Assembly: GCF_022662105.1 (NCBI RefSeq)
Contig: NZ_JAKMCP010000005.1
Span: forward strand, 1 to 64,000
Source: Aestuariivivens sediminis
GTDB taxonomy: Bacteria; Bacteroidota; Bacteroidia; Flavobacteriales; Flavobacteriaceae
Direction of reading: 5' to 3'
Length of the DNA: 64,000 nucleotides
A program made the translations under genes and the position numbers. Numbering within the stretch: position 1 is the first letter of the stretch; the number at the start of each line of letters is the position of its first letter. A model generated the notes under the pieces. The model saw nothing but the letters and a program-made list of their open reading frames with translations. It was not told where the DNA came from and ran no database searches. Positions 34,285 to 42,698 of this stretch are shown one piece after another.

Positions 34285-35709
34285 TCATTTATAGTTTCTG
34301 GGACCTAAAAAATTTGCCGATGTGGTTTCAATGAGCTTATCGTCCTGATAAACCCCTATTTTAATTTTATTTCGGTCTCCTGATAATACGGCATTATTAA
34401 TTTCCACAAATAAGGTGCCTTCAGCTATTCCTTGACTGGGCACGGTAAAACTATCACTGGTGGCCACGAGCTTTAATTTCCCTTTGTGCGACATTAATCT
34501 TAAAGTAACATCCTCAATGGCCTTTGTGGTTTTATTCACTAATTTATAAGTAAATACGTTACTGATCATGTTATTGTCCTTGTGCTCATATAATTGTCCA
34601 GGCAATCTTAAAACTGTCGCTTCAACATCGTTTCTTAAAAATAGCATCCCGGTTAATAACCCTGTTAAAATAAATAGAACAGCTATATAACCTTTCATTC
34701 TGGTAGTTAATTTAAATGGGGCGTGATTTACGATGTTTTCCTCACTGGCATATCGGATAAGTCCTTTTGGTAAATTAATGCTTTCCATAATATGATCGCA
34801 CTCATCAATACAGGCTGTACAGTTAACACATTCCAATTGTGTGCCGTTTCTAATATCAATACCGGTAGGACAAACATGTACACATTGTAAACAATCTATA
34901 CAATCACCATGGCCTAAAGCCTTTCTGTCTTCATTCTTCCTGAATTTTTTCCTGCCATTTTCACCTTCACCGCGCTTATGGTCGTAGGCAACAACAATGG
35001 ATTTGGTATCCAGTAATACGCCTTGTAATCTGCCATAAGGACAAGCTATAATACAAACCTGTTCCCTAAACCAAGCAAATACAAAGTAAAAAATAGCGGT
35101 GAAAATAATTAGTGGGAATAAGGTGTTTAGATGGTTGAAGGGACCATCGCTGATGTAACGCAGGAGTTTATCACTGCCAATGAGATAGGCCAAGAACACA
35201 TTGGCAATTAAAAAAGAGATAATTAAAAATATGGACCATTTCCATAGTCGTTTTTTAATTTTCTCTGCGTTCCATGGTTGTCTATCCAATTTGCGTTGTT
35301 TATTACGGTCGCCCTCAATCCAATACTCAATACGCCGAAATACCATTTCCATGAAAATAGTTTGCGGACAAATCCATCCGCAAAATATACGTCCAAAGGC
35401 AACTGTAAACAAGGTGATGAAAATGACACCAATAATCATGGATACTACAAATAGATGAAAATCCTGTGGCCAAAAGGGGAACCCAAAAATATTGAAGCGC
35501 CGTTCCAGTACATTAAACATTAAGAACTGGTTACCATTGAGTTTAATGAATGGTGATAAAAATAAAAAGGCCAATAAAAAATAACTGACTATTTTTCGTT
35601 TATCATAGTACCACCCACTGGGTTGTTTTGGAAATACCCAGGCACGTTTACCTTCCTCGGTAATCGTGCCAATTGAGTCTCTGAAATTTTCGTTTTCCGG
35701 GGTTTCCAA
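34285..35709 (-). CDS. ccoG: Cytochrome c oxidase accessory protein CcoG (FixG/RdxA)
   Basis: 474 residues. Four to five membrane helices precede two 4Fe-4S ferredoxin clusters: HGDCIDCLQCVHVCPTGID and LECVNCTACIDECD. The FixG family motif GWICPQTIFMEMVFRRIE is in the first cytoplasmic loop, and the C-terminal third is an Ig-like accessory domain. CcoG reduces copper for cbb3 assembly. It follows ccoP after 190 bp, which is long enough for a separate promoter; a short hairpin (CCCC/GGGG near 35766-35782) lies there and no FNR-like box was seen. Confidence 0.93.
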   Translation of the reverse strand: METPENENFRDSIGTITEEGKRAWVFPKQPSGWYYDKRKIVSYFLLAFLFLSPFIKLNGNQFLMFNVLERRFNIFGFPFWPQDFHLFVVSMIIGVIFITLFTVAFGRIFCGWICPQTIFMEMVFRRIEYWIEGDRNKQRKLDRQPWNAEKIKKRLWKWSIFLIISFLIANVFLAYLIGSDKLLRYISDGPFNHLNTLFPLIIFTAIFYFVFAWFREQVCIIACPYGRLQGVLLDTKSIVVAYDHKRGEGENGRKKFRKNEDRKALGHGDCIDCLQCVHVCPTGIDIRNGTQLECVNCTACIDECDHIMESINLPKGLIRYASEENIVNHAPFKLTTRMKGYIAVLFILTGLLTGMLFLRNDVEATVLRLPGQLYEHKDNNMISNVFTYKLVNKTTKAIEDVTLRLMSHKGKLKLVATSDSFTVPSQGIAEGTLFVEINNAVLSGDRNKIKIGVYQDDKLIETTSANFLGPRNYK

Positions 35710-35899
35710 TGGTTTGTTGAGCTGAATTAAAATCGTTTTATCATGGTCATTTAAAACGCTTCGGTCCCCTTAACTAGTGGGGTTCTTTGAGAGGTTAAGC
35801 GTCTTAATCAGTTATAACATCAATTATTATAGATTCTTTCCTCGTGTATTCGGATCTGAATGACAAAATTCATTGTTACGGTTTGCGATGTTTTCTGTT

Positions 35900-36802
35900 T
35901 TAATTTTCAGTTGTATTGGTTGCGGCATTTTCATTAATCATTAATTCACCTTCCGGATCTTTGGGGTTAGCAGGTGTAGTGCCTTGGAATGTTAAAACAT
36001 AACTGGCCACCTGCGCAATTTCTAACGGTTTTAATTGCTGCTTCCAAGCAATCATGCCTTTACCCGAACGTCCACCTTCCGATATCGTGTGAAATATACT
36101 TTTAATATCCCCACCTAAAATCCAGTATTTGTCAGTTAAATTTGGCCCAATACCACCGCCTCCATCTTGCATGTGACAAGCCACACAATTGGTTTGAAAA
36201 ATGGCTTTACCCGCACTCAAATCTGACGCTTCTGTAAGCTGTTCAACTGTATTAACGTCAACAAGGTCTTTAGCTGTTTTTTTATATTCTTCAATAGCTG
36301 CTCTAGCTTCAGCCAATTCGGTTTTCAATTCATCAAATTGACCGGCACCATCGAAGACATGAAATCTTAATAAATATATTGCTGCAAAAACTATCGTAGC
36401 ATAAAACCCATATAACCACCAAGGTGGCAGGCTGTTGTCCAATTCCTTAATGCCATCGTAATTATGATCTAAAATAATTTCGCCCTCTTCCTCAATGGGT
36501 TTTGTACCAATAAGCTTTTTATACATTCTTTTGAGCCAGGTAAATTGATACGATTGCTCCTTCTCAGCTAAAAAACGTGCCTTAGCTTCTGCATCAAGTT
36601 TCTGTAACATGACATTTTCAAGCGCATTTATAATAGCTTCAATGGCAATTAAGATTAATAACACTAAAAACAAGAATAAGAGTACACTTGGGTATTCTAT
36701 AAATGCTGGCTTTTCTCCGGAGTCTATAAAGTATTCTACGGCACCAAAAATGATGAAGAATACCAAGGGCACTCTTACCCAGGATGGAATTAAGTTTCTC
36801 AT
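35900..36802 (-). CDS. ccoP: cbb3 oxidase subunit CcoP, single haem c
   Basis: 300 residues with an extra N-terminal membrane hairpin (about residues 8-60), then the CcoP N-terminal domain with ILDHNYDGIKELDNSLPPWWL and a helix (GFYATIVFAAIYLL). Only one haem-binding motif is present, CVACH, followed by GIGPNLTDKYWILGG; the methionine ligand is probably in GKGMIAWK. Proteobacterial CcoP has two. The ATG overlaps the CcoQ stop by four bases (translational coupling). Confidence 0.93.
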   Translation of the reverse strand: MRNLIPSWVRVPLVFFIIFGAVEYFIDSGEKPAFIEYPSVLLFLFLVLLILIAIEAIINALENVMLQKLDAEAKARFLAEKEQSYQFTWLKRMYKKLIGTKPIEEEGEIILDHNYDGIKELDNSLPPWWLYGFYATIVFAAIYLLRFHVFDGAGQFDELKTELAEARAAIEEYKKTAKDLVDVNTVEQLTEASDLSAGKAIFQTNCVACHMQDGGGGIGPNLTDKYWILGGDIKSIFHTISEGGRSGKGMIAWKQQLKPLEIAQVASYVLTFQGTTPANPKDPEGELMINENAATNTTEN

Positions 36803-36984
36803 AATATATTGTCGTTTTGGTTGTCTAATGGCAGGTTACTTACTTTTTTTATATAGTCCTTTTTAGCAGTGATTACCCACCATGTTAGTACTACAAAAAA
36901 GATAAAACATATAAGCAAGGAAATGATAGGGTATATTTCCACCCCTGAAATACTTTCCATATGATTTTTTACAAATTTTAACAT
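36799..36984 (-). CDS. ccoQ: cbb3 oxidase subunit CcoQ
   Basis: 61 residues with one membrane helix (ISLLICFIFFVVLTWWVIT) and a basic cytoplasmic tail, as in CcoQ/FixQ. Sits between ccoNO (6 bp) and ccoP (4-bp overlap). CcoQ stabilises the oxidase complex. Confidence 0.85.
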   Translation of the reverse strand: MLKFVKNHMESISGVEIYPIISLLICFIFFVVLTWWVITAKKDYIKKVSNLPLDNQNDNIL

Positions 36985-36990
36985 AATGCG

Positions 36991-39183
36991 TTAATTTTGA
37001 GCGGTTTCTACTTTAATATCGGTCCCTAAGCGCTGTAAATAGGCAATAAGAGCCACAATTTCTCTGTTTCTCATTTCAACAAAGGTTTCCCCATGTTCTG
37101 CTGCGTACTTTTTGTTATTCTCATAATTTTCAGCAAAGTCGGGATCACTATATAGATTTTGCTCAATTGCAGTACCCTGTTCCAACATACTTTGTTGAGC
37201 ATTGGCAATGTCATCATCGGTATAGGGAACGCCCAGAGCTATCATTGTTCTCATTTTGGCTTCGGTTTGTGATTTGTCGAGTACACTCGATGAGCCCATA
37301 ATTAACCAGGGATAACGTGGCATTATGGAGCCAGAGGACGTACTTTGAGGATCATACATGTGATTAAAGTGCCAGTTATCTGAATACTTACCACCAATAC
37401 GATGCAAGTCCGGTCCTGTTCGCTTACTTCCCCAAAGGAAGGGGTGGTCATAAACGTATTCACCTGCTTTAGAGTATTCACCATAGCGCTCAACCTCACT
37501 TCTAAATGGACGTATCATTTGCGAATGGCATCCCACACATCCTTCACGAATATATAGGTCCCGTCCTTCCAATTCAAGTGGTGTATAAGGTTCGACACTT
37601 GATATGGTTGGAATATTCGATTTTACCATAATGGTCGGTACAATTTGAATGATACCACCAATCAAAATGGCAATGGTGGCTAAAAGTGTTAATTGCACCG
37701 GTCTTCGCTCTAACCAGGTATGCCAGCCTTCATTGGCGGTGCGTTTTTTAGTAACGCGTTCCAATGCCGGGGCCTCTGCCAATTCATCCTCAACTTTACT
37801 TCCCATTTTAATGGTCACAATGATGTTATAAACCAGAATGAATAAACCAATAATATATAAGGAACCTCCTATGGCACGCATCCAGTACATGGGAATGATT
37901 TCTGTAACCGTTTCCAAGAAATTACCGTAAACTAGTGTACCATCCGGATTAAATTGTTTCCACATACTAGCCTGGGTGAATCCTGCAACATACATAGGTA
38001 GGGCATAAATGATGATACCCAGGGTGCCTAGCCAAAAATGTAAATTGGCAAGACCAATCGAATACAATTTTGTTTTGAACAAACGTGGTATTAAATAATA
38101 AATAATACCAAACGCCATAAAACCATTCCATGCTAATGCGCCGACATGAACATGCGCTATGATCCAATCGGTAAAGTGAGCAATGGCATTTACATTTTTA
38201 AGAGACAGGGTTGGCCCCTCAAAAGTAGCCATACCATAACCGGTAATGGCCACTACCATGAATTTTAGAACAGGGTCTATACGAACTTTATCCCAGGCCC
38301 CTCTCAAGGTTAACAAACCATTTATCATACCACCCCATGAGGGCATTAATAGCATGACTGAAAATACAACGCCTAAATTTTGGGCCCATTCCGGTAATGC
38401 CGTATACAAAAGGTGATGAGGTCCTGCCCAAATATAAATGAAGATCAAGGACCAAAAGTGGACGATAGAAAGTCTGTAGGAATACACAGGTCTGTTCGCT
38501 GCCTTGGGTACAAAATAATACATGATGCCCAAAAATGGAGTTGTTAAAAAGAAAGCCACGGCATTATGTCCATACCACCATTGTACCAGGGCATCTTGCA
38601 CCCCTGCATAAACGGAGTAACTTTTTAAAGCACTCACAGGGAGTTCCAAACTATTGAAAATGTGAAGTACAGCAACAGTCACAAATGTGGCAATATAAAA
38701 CCAAATCGCCACATATAAATGGCGTTGACGACGTTTTAAAATCGTCCAAATCATGTTTACCCCAAATACCACCCATACCAATGCAATGGCGATATCTATA
38801 GGCCATTCCAATTCAGCATATTCTTTAGAGGTGGTAATGCCCAAGGGCAATGTTATGGCCGCTGCCAAAATAATTAGTTGCCAGCCCCAAAAATTGACAT
38901 TACTCAATAAATCACTTGCCATTCGAGCTTTCAGTAAGCGTTGTAAGGAGTAATAGATACCGGCAAACATGGCATTACCCACAAAAGCAAAAATAACGGC
39001 ATTGGTATGCAATGGTCTTAAACGACCAAAACTTAACCATGAAATACCGTCGGTAAGATTTGGAAAAAGGAACATAAAGGCCAGAAGTAGTCCGACTAAC
39101 ATGCCTACCACTCCAAATACTATAGTTGCGTAAATAAACTTGGTAACGATTTTATTATCGTAATGAAACTGTTGCATTTCCAT
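36991..39183 (-). CDS. ccoN: cbb3 oxidase CcoN-CcoO fusion
   Basis: 730 residues. The first 480 are the haem-copper oxidase CcoN with about 12 helices: LHTNAVIFAFVGNAMFAG, the copper ligands in WWYGHNAVAFFLT and IWAGPHHLLYTALPEW, and the low-spin haem ligands in DWIIAHVHVGALAWN. From about residue 500 a CcoO part follows with one haem c motif, REGCVGCHSQMIRPFRSE, and RTGPDLHRIGG. The fused form is usual in Bacteroidota. The enzyme reduces oxygen at low concentrations and pumps protons. Confidence 0.96.
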   Translation of the reverse strand: MEMQQFHYDNKIVTKFIYATIVFGVVGMLVGLLLAFMFLFPNLTDGISWLSFGRLRPLHTNAVIFAFVGNAMFAGIYYSLQRLLKARMASDLLSNVNFWGWQLIILAAAITLPLGITTSKEYAELEWPIDIAIALVWVVFGVNMIWTILKRRQRHLYVAIWFYIATFVTVAVLHIFNSLELPVSALKSYSVYAGVQDALVQWWYGHNAVAFFLTTPFLGIMYYFVPKAANRPVYSYRLSIVHFWSLIFIYIWAGPHHLLYTALPEWAQNLGVVFSVMLLMPSWGGMINGLLTLRGAWDKVRIDPVLKFMVVAITGYGMATFEGPTLSLKNVNAIAHFTDWIIAHVHVGALAWNGFMAFGIIYYLIPRLFKTKLYSIGLANLHFWLGTLGIIIYALPMYVAGFTQASMWKQFNPDGTLVYGNFLETVTEIIPMYWMRAIGGSLYIIGLFILVYNIIVTIKMGSKVEDELAEAPALERVTKKRTANEGWHTWLERRPVQLTLLATIAILIGGIIQIVPTIMVKSNIPTISSVEPYTPLELEGRDLYIREGCVGCHSQMIRPFRSEVERYGEYSKAGEYVYDHPFLWGSKRTGPDLHRIGGKYSDNWHFNHMYDPQSTSSGSIMPRYPWLIMGSSSVLDKSQTEAKMRTMIALGVPYTDDDIANAQQSMLEQGTAIEQNLYSDPDFAENYENNKKYAAEHGETFVEMRNREIVALIAYLQRLGTDIKVETAQN

Positions 39184-39197
39184 AGGTGAATAGTTGT

Positions 39198-39383
39198 TTA
39201 ATCTTTTTTGGTTAGTACTGATTTATTGTTTTTTTCTTTAACGATTTCGTCCTCAAAGAGCATTCTTACGGAAGGGGTGTAGCTGTCATCATACTGTCCG
39301 TTTCTTACTGCAAAAACAAAAGCAATAAAAAAAATAACAGCCACAGCAATGCTTATAGCTAGTAAAATATATATAACACTCAT
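39198..39383 (-). CDS. ccoS: cbb3 oxidase assembly protein CcoS
   Basis: 61 residues with one N-terminal helix (MSVIYILLAISIAVAVIFF) and the conserved cytoplasmic VRNGQYDDSYTPSVRMLFED. Needed for haem/copper insertion. First gene of the ccoS-NO-Q-P operon, 14 bp from ccoNO. Confidence 0.92.
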   Translation of the reverse strand: MSVIYILLAISIAVAVIFFIAFVFAVRNGQYDDSYTPSVRMLFEDEIVKEKNNKSVLTKKD

Positions 39384-39403
39384 ACCTGATTGAAGTTACG
39401 GTT

Positions 39404-39447
39404 CAAAATTAATTTCATAGTAAAGATTAAAATATGACTTTTATCAT
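39404..39447 (-). promoter_or_regulatory. ccoS operon promoter with FNR-like box
   Basis: The minus strand has TAATTTTG (39404-39411), a full -7 match 20 bp before ccoS. ATGACTTTTATCAT lies at 39434-39447; centre-to-centre distance to the -7 element is 33 bp, giving about -41 from the inferred start. This is the same geometry as at hemN. Confidence 0.75.
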
Positions 39448-39456
39448 GTTAATATT

Positions 39457-41832
39457 CTATTTTAACGTTCTGCCTAAAAGGTTTGTAATTACAGTGGTAA
39501 ATACCACGATACTAATGGAGCTTAAAGGCATCAATATAGCTGCCACCAGGGGTGATAATTGGCCCGTAACAGCATAATATAGTCCAACAACGTTGTACAA
39601 AAACGACAATGCAAAACTCCATTTGATGGTTTTTACAGCCGATTTTGAAATGGTAATGTATTTATATAATTGATCAAACTTAGTGGCATCTAAAATGGCA
39701 TCGCAGGCTGGTGAGAATACATTGATATTTTCCGATATGGCAATACCTACATCACTTTGTGCCAAAGCACCGGCATCATTTAAACCATCACCCACCATGA
39801 CTACTTTAGCACCCTCACCTTGGTGGTATTTAATGTATTCCAATTTGTCTTCTGGTTTTTGATTGAATAATAATTTCGTTTTTGAAGGTAATAGTTTGGT
39901 CAGGTTATCTCTTTCACCGGCATTATCGCCTGAAAGTATGACCAAATCATAATCCTTTTTAAGTTGATTGAATAATTTCGAAATCCCTTTTCTGTATTTA
40001 TTGTGGAAGGTAAATTTTCCTTTATAGCCATTGTTGGTTCTAATATGAACTGAAGTGTTCAATGTTGTTGCGTTTTTGGCATGACCGATAAATGGTTCTG
40101 ATCCTATTTTTATATTGTGATCTTTGTGCTGCCCTTCAATACCTAAACCTAAATGTTCTTCAAAGTAATCCAGTGAGACGATGTTATTGGTATTCAATAT
40201 TTGATATAATGATCGACTCAATGGATGGTTGGAGCCTCGTAAGGTACTCTTTAATAAAGCTTCCTCATCTTCTGTTAATTGTACCCCCTCATAATTAATT
40301 TTGGTTTCCTTGTTTACGGTTATGGTTCCGGTTTTATCAAAAACAATGGTGTTAATCTGTGCAAGTTGTTCTACAACTGACGCATTTTTTAAATAGAATT
40401 TATTCTTGCCTAAAATTCTTAAGATATTGCCAAAGGTAAAAGGTGCTGCAAGTGCTATAGCACAAGGACAAGCAATAATTAAAACGGATGTAAAAACATT
40501 TAAAGCTTTGCTGGAGTCGGTGAGCAACCAAAATGTAGTGGCTACCATGGCAATGGTCAAAATGCTTAAGGTAAAGCTTTTGCTGATGCGGTTTGTAATG
40601 TTTGTAAATCCCAGAGTTTTATCTCTTTTAAACACATCGTTGCTCCACAATTGGGTGAGGTAACTTTGCTCAACGGATTTTAAGACCTCAACCTCAATGC
40701 TGCCCTCTAATTGTTTACCTCCAGCAAATAATTTATCTCCTGATTGTTTGGTAACCGTTTTTGATTCCCCGGTAACAAAACTGTAATCCATCCTGGCTTT
40801 TCCTTTTATCAAGATGCAATCAACGGGTAGTAGTTCTTCATTTCTAATTAATAATCGATCGCCTTTTTGGATATCGTAAACCTGAATGGACTCTTCTTGC
40901 TTATCCAAATTTATTTTGGTGACTCCTATTGGGAAGTAAGACTTGTAATCACGTTCAAAGGATAAATAATCATAGGTTTTTTGCTGAAAAAACTTGCCCA
41001 GTAACAGAAAGAAAATCAGTCCGGTTAGACTATCAAAGAAACCAGAACCAGTATCTAATACGATTTCCGAAGAACTTCGAACAAAGAGAACCACAATACC
41101 TAAGGCAATGGGGACATCAATATTCAATATTTTAGACCTTAACCCTTTATATGCAGAGACAAAATAATCTTGAGCGGCATAAAGGACAACGGGAACGGAA
41201 TAAGCGAACATAAGCCATCTAAAGAGATGTTTATATTGTTCCAGCCAAAATTCTTCGACCTGAAAATATTCGGGAAAGGATAAAAACATAACATTGCCAA
41301 AGGCAAAGCCAGAAACACCTAGTTTGTAAATCAGTGAGCGATCTATATGCTTTTTACCAATACTGTAATCTTCTAAACTAATATAAGGCTCATAACCGAT
41401 TCTACTTAATAAGGCAACGAGGTTTTTTAAGGATAGATTTTCATTCACAAAGGTTATTCTCACCGTCTTTTTTCCAAAATTGACCATGGAGGATCTTATG
41501 GCTGCATGTAATTTATTAAGGTTTTCTAAAACCCAAATACAGGAACTGCAGTGGATGTTCGGTATGTAAAGTGTAATGATTTGCGTCGTGTGATCATTAA
41601 ATTCCAGTAATTGATCTACAATTTTAGAATTGTCCAAGAAATTATATTTTCCTTCAATCTCTTTTGGTGTGGTCCCGGGAGCTTGTTGAAAATCGTAATA
41701 GCAGGTTAAATCATGGATAGTGAAAATCTCGTACACCGTTTTGCAACCATGACAACAAAAAGGTTTATCGTCATATACGATTCCAGATGTTTCTGCATCC
41801 AATCCGCAGTGGAAACATGTTTTATGCACCAT
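39457..41832 (-). CDS. ccoI: Copper-transporting P-type ATPase, CcoI/FixI type
   Basis: 791 residues. The N-terminus has a Cys-rich metal-binding segment (HKTCFHCGLDAETSG, FCCHGCKTVYEIF), then an HMA-like domain with NIHCSSCIWVLENL. Eight helices follow; the intramembrane IIACPCAIALAAPFTF is the CPC motif, and the catalytic DKTGTIT, the VVMVGDGLNDAGALAQSDVG hinge and HP motif in GSNHPLSRSL are all intact. Exports copper to the periplasm for cbb3 assembly. Ends 73 bp upstream of ccoS. Confidence 0.94.
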   Translation of the reverse strand: MVHKTCFHCGLDAETSGIVYDDKPFCCHGCKTVYEIFTIHDLTCYYDFQQAPGTTPKEIEGKYNFLDNSKIVDQLLEFNDHTTQIITLYIPNIHCSSCIWVLENLNKLHAAIRSSMVNFGKKTVRITFVNENLSLKNLVALLSRIGYEPYISLEDYSIGKKHIDRSLIYKLGVSGFAFGNVMFLSFPEYFQVEEFWLEQYKHLFRWLMFAYSVPVVLYAAQDYFVSAYKGLRSKILNIDVPIALGIVVLFVRSSSEIVLDTGSGFFDSLTGLIFFLLLGKFFQQKTYDYLSFERDYKSYFPIGVTKINLDKQEESIQVYDIQKGDRLLIRNEELLPVDCILIKGKARMDYSFVTGESKTVTKQSGDKLFAGGKQLEGSIEVEVLKSVEQSYLTQLWSNDVFKRDKTLGFTNITNRISKSFTLSILTIAMVATTFWLLTDSSKALNVFTSVLIIACPCAIALAAPFTFGNILRILGKNKFYLKNASVVEQLAQINTIVFDKTGTITVNKETKINYEGVQLTEDEEALLKSTLRGSNHPLSRSLYQILNTNNIVSLDYFEEHLGLGIEGQHKDHNIKIGSEPFIGHAKNATTLNTSVHIRTNNGYKGKFTFHNKYRKGISKLFNQLKKDYDLVILSGDNAGERDNLTKLLPSKTKLLFNQKPEDKLEYIKYHQGEGAKVVMVGDGLNDAGALAQSDVGIAISENINVFSPACDAILDATKFDQLYKYITISKSAVKTIKWSFALSFLYNVVGLYYAVTGQLSPLVAAILMPLSSISIVVFTTVITNLLGRTLK

Positions 41833-41859
41833 AAATATTTGCTCAAATTATACCTGCCG

Positions 41860-41919
41860 CAAAGATTTAAAGTTAGAAATTATTTTAATATGATATCTGT
41901 CATGTTTTGCTTATTTTTG
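41860..41919. promoter_or_regulatory. Divergent ccoI / Crp-Fnr promoters with FNR-like box
   Basis: ATGATATCTGTCAT (41890-41903) is the box. On the minus side AATCTTTG (41860-41867; one mismatch to TAnnTTTG) has its centre exactly 33 bp away, as in ccoS and hemN. On plus TATTTTTG (41912-41919) is a full -7 match for the regulator gene, only 19 bp from the box centre, so binding would more likely repress there. Confidence 0.68.
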
Positions 41920-41941
41920 AAATCTATTAAGAATTTTTGGT

Positions 41942-42619
41942 ATGAGTAAATGTGAGCAGTGCATCATAAAACAGTTTAATTCTCTAAAAGCGTTGACTAA
42001 TGATGAATTAGTGCGTATTTCGAAATGTAAAACCTCAAAAATTATAAAAAAGGGGGAAATTCTTTTTGAAGAGGGTGAAAACATAAATGGCATATACTGT
42101 GTAAAGGATGGTATTTGTAAACTCTCGAAGTTAAGTGAAAATGGTAAGGATCAAATTGTGAAGATGGTTGTTAAAGGCCAATTAATTGGTCAGCGCTCAT
42201 TAGTAACTGATGAAAGTTCCAATTTACAGGCCACTGCCTTAAACGATATGGAAGTGTGTTTTATTCCTAAAAGTGAAATAGTAGCTGATCTTCAAAAAAA
42301 TGCGTCATTTTCTTTTGAGGTCCTCAAGGAAATGGCCCATGATTTAAAGGAAGCGGATGATGTTATTGTAAATATGGCTCAAAAGTCTGTTAGACAGCGT
42401 TTAGCGGAGACCTTGGTTTATATCCATGATAGCTTTGGTGTAAATCCCGACGGAACCTTAAGTGTTTTGTTATCTCGTGAAGATTTTGCCAATATTGTTG
42501 GAACGGCAACGGAGTCTGCCATCAGGGTACTGTCTCAGTTTAAAAAAGAAGGCATGATCTCAACTCAGGGAAAGTATATAAAAATCGAAGATTTAAAAGC
42601 ACTGGAACGTGTTGAGTAG
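41942..42619 (+). CDS. Crp/Fnr-family transcriptional regulator, FNR-like
   Basis: 225 residues. The cyclic-nucleotide-binding fold runs from about residue 20 to 130 (KKGEILFEEGE, GQLIGQRSLV), a long dimerisation helix follows, and the C-terminal winged helix has LSREDFANIVGTATESAIRVLSQFKKEG cut around the recognition helix TATESAIRVL. Cysteines at 4, 7 (CEQC), 29, 53, 59 and 106 are notable; Cys106 in DMEVCFIP lies where E. coli FNR has Cys122 (MVCEIP). The recognition helix keeps the Glu and Arg that read the TGA core in FNR. It probably senses oxygen and controls the palindromes found here. Confidence 0.9.
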   Translation: MSKCEQCIIKQFNSLKALTNDELVRISKCKTSKIIKKGEILFEEGENINGIYCVKDGICKLSKLSENGKDQIVKMVVKGQLIGQRSLVTDESSNLQATALNDMEVCFIPKSEIVADLQKNASFSFEVLKEMAHDLKEADDVIVNMAQKSVRQRLAETLVYIHDSFGVNPDGTLSVLLSREDFANIVGTATESAIRVLSQFKKEGMISTQGKYIKIEDLKALERVE

Positions 42620-42698
42620 CTCGCCTTAATCTAACTATAAATAATTCTAATAAAGTCAGTTCTTCTATCTCAACAAAATACACTATTTTTAGTGTGCC

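Noticed and set aside
35766-35782. CCCC/GGGG hairpin ahead of ccoG as a terminator
   Set aside because: The stem is only four pairs and there is no T-run on either side.
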